NCBI GenBank assembly: GCA_023230665.1
Contig: JALNWY010000021.1
Location: forward strand, 1 to 26,166
Origin: Deltaproteobacteria bacterium
Lineage (GTDB): Bacteria; Desulfobacterota; Desulfomonilia; UBA1062
Length of the DNA stretch: 26,166 nt
Reading direction: 5' to 3'
Shown: positions 14,866 through 22,612 of the stretch, one piece after another
Layout of the letters: each line of letters opens with the position of its first letter
How positions within the stretch are numbered: the stretch's first letter is position 1
The notes under the pieces: generated by a model
Database searches by the model: none
What the model saw: the letters and a program-made list of their open reading frames with translations, nothing else
What the model was told of the DNA's origin: nothing
Translations under genes and position numbers: made by a program

Positions 14866-15687
14866 TTATTTCACCGCCTTGAGGTCTTTGCGGATAAGGC
14901 TCCCGATCGTGTCGTCGAACCGGTCGAGAAGCTCTTCCACAATCTTCTTGGGCGCCCCTTTGAGCACAATGTTCTCCTTTTTCGCAACAGGAGAGAAGAT
15001 GTCCATGATCCGGGTGGCCGACCCCTGCAACCCCACGTCGTCATCGTCAAGGCCCAGATCCCGTGCCCCCACGGTCAGAATGCCGGGCTCCCGGAACGCG
15101 TCGTGCAAACCTGCCATGGACGCATAGCGGGGTACATAGAAGCCGGTGGCCACAGTGACGAGTCCGGGCAGGTCCATCTCCAGGGTTTCGAGAAAGTTGT
15201 CCGACACCCGTTTGATCCGCATGGCGTTTCCGCAAAGATCAAGGCCTTCCACGGCCGCGATCGACGGGATGCGCAGCTCTTCGGAGAGCTGGGGCCCCAC
15301 TTGGGCGGTTTCGCTGTCAGAGGTGTGGCATCCGCAGAGGATCAGGTCGAAGTCGGGACAGAAGATCTCGATGGCCCGTGCAAGGGTGAACGAGGTGACC
15401 AGGGTGTCCGCGCCCGCCATCTTCTGGTCCGATACCATGAGGCAGCGGTCAGCGCCCAGGGCGATAGCCTCTCTGAGGATCTCCTCTGCCATGGGCGGCC
15501 CCATGGTCATGGCCGTGATGTGCCCGCCGTGGCGCTCCTTGAGCACCAGCGCCGCCTCCAGGGCATGCTTGCAGGCTGGGTTCATCATGCCCTCGGCCAC
15601 GTCCCTGGTGAGCGTGCCGGTCACCGGGTCCCACGGAAGATCGCTCACCATGGGCACCTGTTTCATGCATACGATCATCTTCAGCAT
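14866..15687 (-). CDS. etfB: Electron transfer flavoprotein, beta subunit
   Basis: 273 aa. The start MLKMIVCMKQVP and the segments MNPACKHALEAALVLKE, TAMTMGPPMAEEILREAIAL and AGADTLVTSFTLARAIE are typical of EtfB. The ADTxVTS loop is the nucleotide (AMP, or a second FAD in bifurcating Etfs) site. It forms the heterodimer with EtfA. The ATG at 15687 is chosen because AGAGGG precedes it and overlaps the end of the dehydrogenase gene. A GTG at 15705 and an ATG at 15678 are alternatives. The dehydrogenase stop lies 14 bp before the start and the etfA start 3 bp after the end: a tight three-gene operon. Confidence 0.94.
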   Translation of the reverse strand: MLKMIVCMKQVPMVSDLPWDPVTGTLTRDVAEGMMNPACKHALEAALVLKERHGGHITAMTMGPPMAEEILREAIALGADRCLMVSDQKMAGADTLVTSFTLARAIEIFCPDFDLILCGCHTSDSETAQVGPQLSEELRIPSIAAVEGLDLCGNAMRIKRVSDNFLETLEMDLPGLVTVATGFYVPRYASMAGLHDAFREPGILTVGARDLGLDDDDVGLQGSATRIMDIFSPVAKKENIVLKGAPKKIVEELLDRFDDTIGSLIRKDLKAVK

Positions 15688-15701
15688 CACCGCCGCCCTC
15701 T

Positions 15702-16853
15702 TCACACCGGCTCGGCCAAGATGGCCCGGGAAATCACCATGCGCTGGATCTCGCTCGTTCCCTCGTAGATCTCGGTCACCTTGGCATCGCGAAAATAGCG
15801 CTCCACATCATACTCCTTGCTGTAGCCGTAGCCGCCGTGTATCTGCACGGCCTTTCCTGTCACCCTCGATGCAGTGGCGCTGGCATAGAGCTTGGCCATG
15901 GATGCCTCCTTGCCAAAGGGCCTGCCGCTGTCCTTGCGCGCGCTGGCGCGGTACACCAGCAGACGTGCCGCGTCGATCTCGGTAGCCATGTCCGCGAGCA
16001 TGTTCTGGATAGACTGAAACGATGATATGGGCTTCTTAAACTGCTGGCGCTCCCGCGAGTACTTGACCGAGGCCTCATAGGCCGCCTGGGCGATCCCCAC
16101 GGCCTGGGCCCCGATCCCGATCCTGCCGGTATCGAGCGCATCGAGGCCGATCTTCAGACCGTCACCCTCGCGGCCGAGCAAATTCTCCGGTCCGACCCGG
16201 CAATCCTCGAAGAACAGTGATGACACGGGATTTGCCCGCATGCCGCACAAGTCTTCAATCTCTCCTACGGCAAAGCCGGGCATGTCCTTTTCCATGATGA
16301 ACACGCTCGCGTTCCGGCCCGGATTTGCCTGCGGATCGGTTATGGCAAAGATCAGCGGAAGGCTGCACACCCCGCCGTTGGTCACGAAGATCTTGGTGCC
16401 GTTGATCACGTACTGCCCGCCCGTGAAAACCGCATGGGTCTCAACGCCGCCCGCATCCGAGCCGGCGTTGGCCTCGGTGAGACAGAATGCGCCGATGCAC
16501 TCGCCGCTCGCGAGCCTGGTCACGAAGCGCTCCTTCTGCTTAGGCGTGCCGTACTTGAGGATCGGGGATATCCCCACGCTGTTGTGGACCGTGAGGCACA
16601 GCCCCAGCGATCCGCTCACGCGGGAGATCTCCTCGATGACGATCGCGTAGCTGATGCTGTCGATCCCGGCACCGCCGTACTCCTTCGGCGCCTGGAGCCC
16701 GAAGAAGTTCAATGGGCCCATCTTCTCGACGACCTCGATGGGAAACCGGGCCTCCTGGTCGATCTCGTGGGCAATGGGTCCGAGTTCGGTCTCAGCGAAC
16801 TCCCGCACGCTCTTGCGGACGAGCTTATGTTTCATGCATGCATCGAATTCCAC
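15702..16853 (-). CDS. Acyl-CoA dehydrogenase
   Basis: 383 aa, the length of short-chain (butyryl-CoA type) dehydrogenases. FAD-binding motifs are GAFCLTEANAGSDAGG and FVTNGG. Late motifs are QFKKPISSFQSIQNMLADMA and VQIHGGYGYSKEYDVERYFRD. The catalytic base is the Glu in TEIYEGTSEIQRMVIS. It oxidises an acyl-CoA to the 2-enoyl-CoA, or in some anaerobes runs in reverse, passing electrons to the adjacent EtfBA. The GTG at 16853 is preferred: AAAGGAG lies 11 nt upstream and it gives the usual N-terminus MEF...VRKSVREFAETEL. An ATG 18 bp later is an alternative. Chain length cannot be read from the sequence by eye. It is the first gene of the operon. Confidence 0.94.
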   Translation of the reverse strand: MEFDACMKHKLVRKSVREFAETELGPIAHEIDQEARFPIEVVEKMGPLNFFGLQAPKEYGGAGIDSISYAIVIEEISRVSGSLGLCLTVHNSVGISPILKYGTPKQKERFVTRLASGECIGAFCLTEANAGSDAGGVETHAVFTGGQYVINGTKIFVTNGGVCSLPLIFAITDPQANPGRNASVFIMEKDMPGFAVGEIEDLCGMRANPVSSLFFEDCRVGPENLLGREGDGLKIGLDALDTGRIGIGAQAVGIAQAAYEASVKYSRERQQFKKPISSFQSIQNMLADMATEIDAARLLVYRASARKDSGRPFGKEASMAKLYASATASRVTGKAVQIHGGYGYSKEYDVERYFRDAKVTEIYEGTSEIQRMVISRAILAEPV

Positions 16854-16905
16854 AGCAGTTGCCGCTCCTTTGCCATGAATCGTTTCTCGTGTGGTTCGGT
16901 GCTGC

Positions 16906-16934
16906 ACGATAACCCAATCCAGGGGAAAGTTCAA
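16906..16934 (-). promoter_or_regulatory. Candidate promoter of the acd-etfBA operon
   Basis: Minus-strand TTGAAC (complement of 16929-16934), a 17-bp spacer and TATCGT (complement of 16906-16911) lie about 50 bp before the GTG start at 16853. Confidence 0.4.
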
Positions 16935-16978
16935 GGAAATGCAATGCAAGGTTGCTTTAAAAAATGTCTCTTTAAGGG

Positions 16979-17007
16979 CCTTGAATATTCATGCTTGAGG
17001 ACCTAGG
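16979..17007 (+). promoter_or_regulatory. Possible heat-shock promoter of htpG
   Basis: CCTTGAA (16979-16985) is a full match to the -35 of sigma-32 promoters. CCTAGG (17002-17007) stands at 16 bp where a CCTAT/CCCCAT-like -10 is expected and is a poor match. It is placed about 55 bp before htpG. Tentative. Confidence 0.3.
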
Positions 17008-17060
17008 TAAACGAATGATATTCATGCCTATTCAAAACCGAACAAGCAAATGGAGGAATC

Positions 17061-19025
17061 ATGGATCGCAAAAAGGAAACCCGCCAGTTCAAGACCGAGG
17101 TGCAGCAGCTGATGAGGCTTATCATAAACTCGCTCTATTCCCATCCCGAGATCTTCCTGCGGGAGCTGATATCCAACGCCTCGGACGCCATCGACAAGGT
17201 CAGGTTCAAGTCTCAGACCGACCCGGGCATTCTCGGGCAGGACACCGAGCTCAGGATCAGGATCATACCGGACAGTGAAAACCGCACCATCACTATTGAG
17301 GACAACGGCATCGGCATGACCTATGACGAGGTGGTTGAAAACATTGGAACCATCGCCCAGAGCGGCACCCGGGCCTTTCTCGAGGCCATGGAAGAGGCAA
17401 AGGGCAAGGAAAGCCTCCTGCCCGAGCTCATCGGACAGTTCGGGGTCGGGTTTTACAGCGCCTTCATCGTAGCGGAGAAGGTCACCCTTCTCACCTGGGC
17501 CGCGGGTCAGGAACATGCTGTAAGATGGGAATCATCCGGCGACGGCTCCTACACCGTGGAGGAGGCGGAAAAGGATTCGCGCGGCACCGCGGTGACGCTG
17601 AAGCTGAAAGAACGCGGCCACGACGATCCCGACTATACGGACGAGTGGACCATCCGGGGCATCGTGAAGCGCCACTCCGACTTCGTGAACTACCCCATCG
17701 TCATGGATGTCGAGCGTCAGGAGCAGGTCCCCGAAGACCAGCTCATCAAGGACAAGGACGGCAAGCCCATCGGGTCGACCAGCCGCACCGTGAAGAAGCC
17801 GGAGACCCTCAACTCCATGAAGGCCATCTGGACAAAGAACCGCTCCGAGGTCACCGAGGAGGAATATACCGAGTTCTACAAGCATATCAGCCACGACTGG
17901 GAGGCCCCCCTGGCGCATCTCCATATCCGGTTCGAGGGCACCACCGAGTACCAGGCCCTGCTGTACATCCCCTCTCACCTTCCCTTTGACTTCACCCTGC
18001 GGGAGCGCAGGCACGGCATCCACCTCTACAGCAAGCGGATCTTCATCATGGACGACTGCCGGGAGCTCATGCCCGAATATCTCGGGTTTGTCCACGGCGT
18101 GGTGGATGCTCCGGACCTGAACCTCAACATCAGCCGCGAAATCCTGCAGCAGGATTCGCTGGTCAGGAACATCCGGAAAAACCTTCTCAAGCGGATCTTT
18201 GACCTGCTCGAAAACATGGAGCCCGAAAAATACGGACAGTTTTTCACTGAGTTCGGCGCCATCCTGAAGATCGGGGTCCCCACGGACCATGAAAACCGGG
18301 AGCGGATCGCGGGGTTGCTCAGGTACCGCACCACCAAGTCCCAAGGGAAGTTCGTGTCGCTTCAACAATACATGGAGCGGATGCAGCCCGGGCAGGACGA
18401 GATCTACTACATCACGGGCGATAACCTCGCGGCCCTGTCCAACAGCCCGCACTTGGAGCGCATCAAGGAGAAGGGCCTGGAGGTGGTGCTCATGACCGAC
18501 CCAATCGACGAGTGGGTAGTGCAGCACCTGGGGCAGTTCGAGGGCAAGAAGTTCACGAGCGCGGAAAAGGGCGATTTGGGCCTGGACAAGCCGGACGACA
18601 AGAAAATGGACGAGTTCAGCGGATTCTTCGCCTTTCTCAAGGACGAGCTCAAGGACCTGGTCAAAGAGGTAAAGCCTTCGACCCACCTCAAAGACTCGCT
18701 TTCCTGCCTTTCCGGCGAGGCATATGACATGAGCGCCTACATGGAGAAGATCCTGCGGGCCTCGGGCCAGAAGACCGAGCCCGTGAAAAGGGTGCTCGAG
18801 CTCAACATCGACCATCCGGCCATCGCGAACGTCAAGTTTGTGTTCCAAAAGGACCGGACCGACCCGGTTCTCAAGGATTACGCCCGGCTCCTCTATGATC
18901 TGGCTGTGGTCGCCGAAGGGGGCAAGGTGGAAGACCCCTCGCGCTTTTCCCGGACCGTGGGCCTGCTCATGGCAGAGGCCATCACTGCGGAAGAGCTCAT
19001 GGCCGGGGATGCCATCGAGGTGTGA
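17061..19025 (+). CDS. htpG: Chaperone HtpG (Hsp90)
   Basis: 654 aa, slightly longer than E. coli HtpG (624). The N-terminal GHKL ATPase has ELISNASDAIDKVRF (Mg-ATP Asn), EDNGIGMTYDEVVENIGTIA, and GQFGVGFYSAFIV as the lid glycine motif. The middle domain shows FIMDDCRELMPEYLGFVHGV and the family SREILQQDSLVRNIRKN with the catalytic-loop Arg. The C-terminal dimerisation domain ends in MAGDAIEV without the eukaryotic MEEVD. Cytosolic dimeric chaperone for late folding steps. TGGAGGAATC precedes the ATG. A canonical terminator follows at 19042. The next gene on the same strand encodes a J-domain protein. Identification is secure. Confidence 0.97.
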   Translation: MDRKKETRQFKTEVQQLMRLIINSLYSHPEIFLRELISNASDAIDKVRFKSQTDPGILGQDTELRIRIIPDSENRTITIEDNGIGMTYDEVVENIGTIAQSGTRAFLEAMEEAKGKESLLPELIGQFGVGFYSAFIVAEKVTLLTWAAGQEHAVRWESSGDGSYTVEEAEKDSRGTAVTLKLKERGHDDPDYTDEWTIRGIVKRHSDFVNYPIVMDVERQEQVPEDQLIKDKDGKPIGSTSRTVKKPETLNSMKAIWTKNRSEVTEEEYTEFYKHISHDWEAPLAHLHIRFEGTTEYQALLYIPSHLPFDFTLRERRHGIHLYSKRIFIMDDCRELMPEYLGFVHGVVDAPDLNLNISREILQQDSLVRNIRKNLLKRIFDLLENMEPEKYGQFFTEFGAILKIGVPTDHENRERIAGLLRYRTTKSQGKFVSLQQYMERMQPGQDEIYYITGDNLAALSNSPHLERIKEKGLEVVLMTDPIDEWVVQHLGQFEGKKFTSAEKGDLGLDKPDDKKMDEFSGFFAFLKDELKDLVKEVKPSTHLKDSLSCLSGEAYDMSAYMEKILRASGQKTEPVKRVLELNIDHPAIANVKFVFQKDRTDPVLKDYARLLYDLAVVAEGGKVEDPSRFSRTVGLLMAEAITAEELMAGDAIEV

Positions 19026-19041
19026 AACATCGGTTAAAGGG

Positions 19042-19069
19042 GGCCCTTTCTCTGAGAAAGGGCCTTTCT
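19042..19069 (+). terminator. Intrinsic terminator of htpG
   Basis: GGCCCTTTC (19042-19050), loop TCTGA, GAAAGGGCC (19056-19064), then TTTCT: a 9-bp perfect stem 17 bp after the htpG stop codon. Confidence 0.8.
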
Positions 19070-19352
19070 GATCCATTTTAAAGGCCCTATCCTGCCCGTG
19101 CCCGGCTGGCATGTGCGACGACCAGGTACAAGAGATGCTGCACCACGTGTTCTCGTCATGAACACCAGGCCGCGATTCAATCGGATCATCCTCACTGCTG
19201 ATGCAACCCCATGAGAGTGGCCAGGTTCGGACTCAGCTAAACGATCCCGTGTACCGGGAACGAATGAACGCATGAGTGTGGATACGAAATCATGCTTGTG
19301 ATACAAAGCAAACCAAACCTCCAACTCACAGTCAGGGGCAGATGAGAAACGC
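19070..19352. other. Gene-free interval, nothing recognised
   Basis: Together with the terminator this makes about 330 bp between htpG and the J-domain gene. Both strands carry only short frames without family resemblance. A 5-bp TCCCG/CGGGA hairpin near 19243-19257 is too small to interpret. No convincing -35/-10 pair was seen, so the promoter of the J-domain gene is unlocated. Confidence 0.5.
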
Positions 19353-19808
19353 ATGAAAAAGATCATCCTGATCCTGCTCGCAGCAGCCTATGCAGCGAGC
19401 CCCTATGACCTGGTGCCGGATTTTCTCATCGGCTGGGGCTGGCTCGACGACCTGTTGGTCCTCTATCTCCTGTACCGGTATGTGCTCTTCCCGGCTGCGG
19501 GCCGATCCGCCCGGACCAGAGGCTCCGGGGGCCAGGGACGGGAACATGCAAGGCAGGACTCAGCCGCAGGCGGCCGGTCCGGCTTTGAAGATAAAGGCCC
19601 CTCCGGCCGCACACCCGGTCTCAAAGATCCCTATTCCGTGCTCGGCCTCGACCGGGGGGCGTCCAGAGACGAGATCCAGAAGGCCTACCGGGCGCTCGCG
19701 AACAAATACCATCCTGACAAGGTCCAGCATCTTGGCGAGGAGTTCAGGGCACTGGCTGAAGATCGTTTCAAGGAGATCAGGCAGGCGTATGTCTCGCTCA
19801 TGGAATGA
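19353..19808 (+). CDS. DUF1232-like/J-domain protein
   Basis: 151 aa in three parts. Residues 1-50 are hydrophobic and carry YDLVPDFLIGWGWLDDLLVL, the hallmark of DUF1232 (YkvA-like) domains, with a positively charged start MKK; it probably inserts in or lies on the inner membrane. Residues 50-88 form a Gly/Ser/Arg-rich linker. Residues about 90-151 are a J domain: DPYSVLGLDRGASRDEIQKA, then YHPDK with the invariant HPD that stimulates DnaK ATPase, then FKEIRQAYVSL. Zinc-finger and C-terminal substrate domains of DnaJ are absent, so it would recruit DnaK to a membrane site. It lies downstream of htpG but behind a terminator, so it is not necessarily co-transcribed. The ribosome binding site is weak (GAGAAACGC). 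Confidence 0.85.
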   Translation: MKKIILILLAAAYAASPYDLVPDFLIGWGWLDDLLVLYLLYRYVLFPAAGRSARTRGSGGQGREHARQDSAAGGRSGFEDKGPSGRTPGLKDPYSVLGLDRGASRDEIQKAYRALANKYHPDKVQHLGEEFRALAEDRFKEIRQAYVSLME

Positions 19809-19811
19809 GCG

Positions 19812-19851
19812 CGACGATCAACGGCTTGGCCCGACGATCAACGGCTTGGCC
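19812..19851. repeat. Exact 20-bp tandem duplication
   Basis: CGACGATCAACGGCTTGGCC occurs twice head-to-tail (19812-19831 and 19832-19851), three bases after the J-domain gene stop. It is probably a slippage or recombination duplication; no third copy follows. Confidence 0.95.
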
Positions 19852-20051
19852 CATGGAAAGGCAGTCTCCGGTCCGGGTTGAATCCTGAAATCGGCCGGTA
19901 ACGCAGCCCTTCTCAAACAACCCGAAGCGGATCGAGAAGAAAGGGCCCTTCCGCCGGCCCCAAGGGCTTTAAAAGCCCCTTCCACCCGCGCTCGTACAGT
20001 GGAACGGCCCTGTCCTCGGACAACCTTTTTTCACTGTATGAAAACAAACCC
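19852..20051. other. Gene-free interval with a short palindrome
   Basis: Between the J-domain gene and the bactofilin (about 425 bp in all). It contains GGGCTTT-A-AAAGCCC (19964-19978), which could end the upstream transcript although no T-run follows, and a C/G-rich patch around 19940-19990. No coding frame is credible. Confidence 0.5.
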
Positions 20052-20080
20052 TTGCAGATCGTTACTCTGGATATTATAGT
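20052..20080 (+). promoter_or_regulatory. Candidate sigma-70 promoter of the bactofilin gene
   Basis: TTGCAG (20052-20057), a 17-bp spacer and TATAGT (20075-20080). The predicted start at about 20087 would leave a 5' leader of roughly 150-170 nt, which is long and unexplained. Confidence 0.45.
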
Positions 20081-20234
20081 ACCGGCTCGTGGACACCCCC
20101 AAGGATCCTGGTACCTTCTCAGGATATGCGGGATGTTGAATATTCTTTCAAGTATTGAATAGCACGAGACGATAGGAACCGGCAGAGGACAATAATGATT
20201 ACCCTCAGGCGAGGAGAAAGGACGTCGAAGCGCC

Positions 20235-20639
20235 ATGGGATTTTTCCGGAGGAGCGAGATGGGGATAAAGAACGGTTCGAACATGGATAATATCGTGGGT
20301 CTGCTCGGCAAGGGCACTGATTTCGAAGGCAAACTGATTTTCGAAGGAACTTTGCGGATCGACGGCAAATTCAAGGGAGAAGTGATCACCAGCGGGATCC
20401 TCGCTGTCGGCGACGGGGCCCTGGTCCATGCAGAGATCCAGGCCGACACGATCATCGTGCGCGGAGAGGTCCACGGAAACCTCAAGGCTGCAAAACAGGT
20501 GGAGATCAAAGGCAACGGCAGGCTTTACGGCAATATCAGCACGCCTTCACTCATCGTGGACGAAGGGGTGGTTTTCGAAGGAAGCTGCCAGATGACCAAA
20601 GCGGAGAAGACGGTCATCCCCCTGGACGTGAAAAAATAG
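20235..20639 (+). CDS. Bactofilin (polymer-forming cytoskeletal protein)
   Basis: 134 aa. Residues 20-125 form the bactofilin right-handed beta-helix (DUF583) with short repeated turns: LLGKGTDFEGKLIFEGTLRI, then DGKFKGEV, DGALVHAEIQADTIIVRGEV, HGNLKAAKQVEIKGNGRLYG and NISTPSLIVDEGVVFEGSC. Bactofilins polymerise without nucleotide, often at the membrane, and organise cell-wall enzymes, stalks or chromosome ends. The first ATG (20235) gives a short MGFFRR head like the membrane-binding peptide of many bactofilins, but its GAGGAG is about 13 nt away. The ATG at 20259 has GGAGGAGCGAG right before it and may be the main start (126 aa). It stands alone, convergent with the diguanylate cyclase. Confidence 0.92.
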   Translation: MGFFRRSEMGIKNGSNMDNIVGLLGKGTDFEGKLIFEGTLRIDGKFKGEVITSGILAVGDGALVHAEIQADTIIVRGEVHGNLKAAKQVEIKGNGRLYGNISTPSLIVDEGVVFEGSCQMTKAEKTVIPLDVKK

Positions 20640-20757
20640 CGCAAGGTTCTTATAGCCGCCCTTCTCTTTCTCGCCGAATCCCCCTTTGCAGGGGCACATC
20701 AAAAAACCATCCGACAATGCCAAAGCTTTCCGACACATATCACAACCCTGGTGATGT

Positions 20758-22125
20758 CTAGCAGGAATGCGCACCCTCCTTGCCGGTGCCAGCGACCGGG
20801 GCGTCCCGGCCTTCGCCGCAGTGCACGAAGCAGCTCTTGCGCTCCTTTGCCTGGTACATGGCCTCGTCGGCGCGTTTCAGAAGCACCTCTGCATCATGGC
20901 CGTCTTCGGGAAAGACACTGATCCCGATGCTGGTGGTGATGAAATCAATGGTGATGCCCATGATATGATAGGGCATGCACAGCACCTCGACGAGCCTCCC
21001 CGCCACCCGTTCTGCGTTGAGGTTCCGGGGGTTGGTCAGGATGACCGAAAATTCGTCGCCGCCGAGCCTGCTCACATAATCGCTCTCGCGAACGGTCCGC
21101 CGGAGCCTGGCCGCCACCTCGACGAGAAGCCTGTCTCCGATTTCGTGACCATGGACGTCATTGACCTTTTTGAACGAATCCAGGTCCAGAAACAGCACTG
21201 CCCTTGTGCCGCGGTAACGCCTTGCCTCCCTGATGGTCTCGGTGAGCTTTTCCACGAAAGCCTTCCGGTTGAACAGCCCGGTAAGGGGATCATGATACGC
21301 CATGTAGGCGAGCTCCTGCTCGAACCGTTTGCGTTCGGTGACGTCGCGGATGATCCCCTGGAATCCGACCGGATCACCCTTGCGGTCTCTCTTCAGGGAG
21401 ACCGAGGTCTCCGCCACGAAACAGGACCCGTCTTTCTTTATGAGCTCCCACTCGATCGACTTGACGGATTCACCGGTGATGAAGATCTTGTGGAACGCGT
21501 TATAGACATACTCGGCATTGGTCCTGTCCATCAGTCGCCGGTAGTTCATGCCCATCATCTCTTCCTCGGTGCAGCCCAGGTGTTCAGGAATCCGGCTGTT
21601 GAAAAAGGTGAAGTTGCCCGCCAGATCCACCTCGAAATACCCGTCTTCTATGGAGTCGAGTATGATCCGGAAACGGGTATCGCTCTCGATGAGGGCATGT
21701 TCCGTCTCCAGGCGTTCGGTGACGTCACGGGCCACGCCCTGCACCATTTTTTCTCCGTCCTTGTTCGTGACCAGGATGTTGTTGTATTCAATGACATGGG
21801 ATTTGCCGTCCCTTGAAACCACCTGCATGAGGCCCTCGTCCTTACCATTGGAGGTGACCCGGCGGAGATAATCGTCGAACTGTTTACAGAAATGCTTCGG
21901 CATCAAACTCCTCGCGTTCCTGCCCACCACGTCCTCGCGATACAACCCGAGCCTTCCGGTATAGTGGGGGATGAGCTCGGTGAAATTGCCCTCAAGATCG
22001 TGCTCGAATACGAACTCGGTGATGTTTCGGGATATTTCGGCAAAGCGCTCACGGTAGTCCCCGAGTTGCATATTGAGCTCGGATATCCTCCGCTCCAGAT
22101 CCCGATATGTCGGTTTCCCTGCCAT
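20758..22125 (-). CDS. PAS-PAS-GGDEF diguanylate cyclase
   Basis: 455 aa. A short N-terminal coiled coil (about 5-28) is followed by PAS domain 1 (about 30-140, ending GVARDVTERLETEHAL), PAS domain 2 (about 145-265, ending GIIRDVTERKRFEQEL) and a GGDEF domain (about 270-435). The latter has DPLTGLFNRKAF, FLDLDSFKKVNDVHGHEIGD and an intact RLGGDEFSVIL active site. RESD five residues before GGDEF is the RxxD inhibitory site for product feedback. No membrane segment or signal peptide is visible, so it is a cytosolic sensor making c-di-GMP from GTP; the PAS ligand is unknown. GAGGAGG precedes the ATG. Its 5' region is the structured 22.4-22.6 kb interval. The last 20 residues are non-conserved. 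Confidence 0.93.
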   Translation of the reverse strand: MAGKPTYRDLERRISELNMQLGDYRERFAEISRNITEFVFEHDLEGNFTELIPHYTGRLGLYREDVVGRNARSLMPKHFCKQFDDYLRRVTSNGKDEGLMQVVSRDGKSHVIEYNNILVTNKDGEKMVQGVARDVTERLETEHALIESDTRFRIILDSIEDGYFEVDLAGNFTFFNSRIPEHLGCTEEEMMGMNYRRLMDRTNAEYVYNAFHKIFITGESVKSIEWELIKKDGSCFVAETSVSLKRDRKGDPVGFQGIIRDVTERKRFEQELAYMAYHDPLTGLFNRKAFVEKLTETIREARRYRGTRAVLFLDLDSFKKVNDVHGHEIGDRLLVEVAARLRRTVRESDYVSRLGGDEFSVILTNPRNLNAERVAGRLVEVLCMPYHIMGITIDFITTSIGISVFPEDGHDAEVLLKRADEAMYQAKERKSCFVHCGEGRDAPVAGTGKEGAHSC

Positions 22126-22357
22126 GAAAACCCTCCTCAGGCAGGACCGTAGGCGGCATGCACGAGGAAAAACAGCCTGTCGCCCGCCTTTTTTTGCGTG
22201 TCCTGGAGCTTCAAATAAGAGTTCCCCCTTGGAGATACATTTTTCTTCACAACACCTATCGGAAAACTCTAAAGAAAAATTTATTTTTTGGATTCCAGAC
22301 CTATTTCAACAAAGGAACAATTATATGCCTCTATTTTTCACATATTGCTCAGACATC

Positions 22358-22385
22358 TTGACTTCAGCCCGGACATCATTATCAT
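22358..22385 (+). promoter_or_regulatory. Candidate promoter firing into the structured intergenic region
   Basis: TTGACT (22358-22363), a 16-bp spacer and TATCAT (22380-22385) each differ from consensus by one base. The predicted start at about 22392 lies directly in front of the 12-bp inverted repeat at 22395. No protein gene follows on this strand before 23167. Confidence 0.45.
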
Positions 22386-22394
22386 TAACCCTAC

Positions 22395-22460
22395 GCCTTG
22401 GGTTCACATTCAAAAGGTGAGTATCTCCCCATAGACCCTCACTCGGATTGAACCCAAGGC
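22395..22460. repeat. 12-bp perfect inverted repeat with nested stem
   Basis: GCCTTGGGTTCA (22395-22406) is exactly complementary to TGAACCCAAGGC (22449-22460). A smaller GTGAG/CTCAC pair (22417-22421 and 22438-22442) is nested inside. The hairpin is too long-looped and lacks a T-run on either side, so it is not a normal terminator. Confidence 0.85.
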
Positions 22461-22611
22461 CTCCCTCTGGGCAGGCGGCTTTAAGTCGAATATGGCACTT
22501 GCAAGGACAACGCCTTTGTAAAGCAGCTCCTCTTAGCTAAGCAAGGTATTCGTCAGCCCACGCGGAGCCCGTAGCAGCCTCAGGCATTGCGTGGTTGAGT
22601 ATGCGCTGTCC
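22395..22611. ncRNA. Candidate structured non-coding RNA or leader
   Basis: The 487-bp gap between the diguanylate cyclase and the TrpR-like gene can fold into a long irregular hairpin on the minus strand. CCUGAGGC (complement of 22577-22584) pairs GCCUUGGG (22453-22460). CUCC/GGAG (22564-22567 with 22461-22464) and CGAAUA plus CUUGC (22541-22552) with GCAAG plus UAUUCG (22487-22502) continue it inward, separated by asymmetric bulges. Several pairs are G-U on the minus strand and would be A-C on the plus strand, favouring a minus-strand RNA, while the best promoter is on the plus strand. The shape and motifs CCUGAG, CUCCGCG and GGGUUCAA recall 6S RNA, but this is only a hint. It could equally be a leader of the cyclase gene. 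The 22126-22394 part is AT-rich and holds nothing recognised apart from the plus-strand promoter candidate. Confidence 0.35.
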
Positions 22612-22612
22612 T

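Noticed and set aside
13675..15768. Long plus-strand open frame (697 codons) opposite etfA and etfB
   Set aside because: The minus strand carries clear EtfA/EtfB motifs; the plus-strand translation is His/Gly/Arg-rich shadow sequence without motifs.
17532..19112. Long minus-strand open frame opposite htpG
   Set aside because: It is a shadow of a secure Hsp90 gene; no motifs and no ribosome binding site.
19034..19366. Minus-strand frame in the htpG-J-domain gap
   Set aside because: It runs through the htpG terminator, has no recognisable motif and starts inside the J-domain gene.
19913..20515. Minus-strand frame of 200 codons opposite the bactofilin and its leader
   Set aside because: It overlaps a recognisable bactofilin on the plus strand and reads as unstructured Pro/Ser-rich sequence.
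22449..22612. tmRNA, because a minus-strand frame ends ADEYLA-stop like a proteolysis tag
   Set aside because: The tag would be atypical, there is no tRNA-like 5'/3' end, and the sequence upstream is the coding TrpR-like gene.
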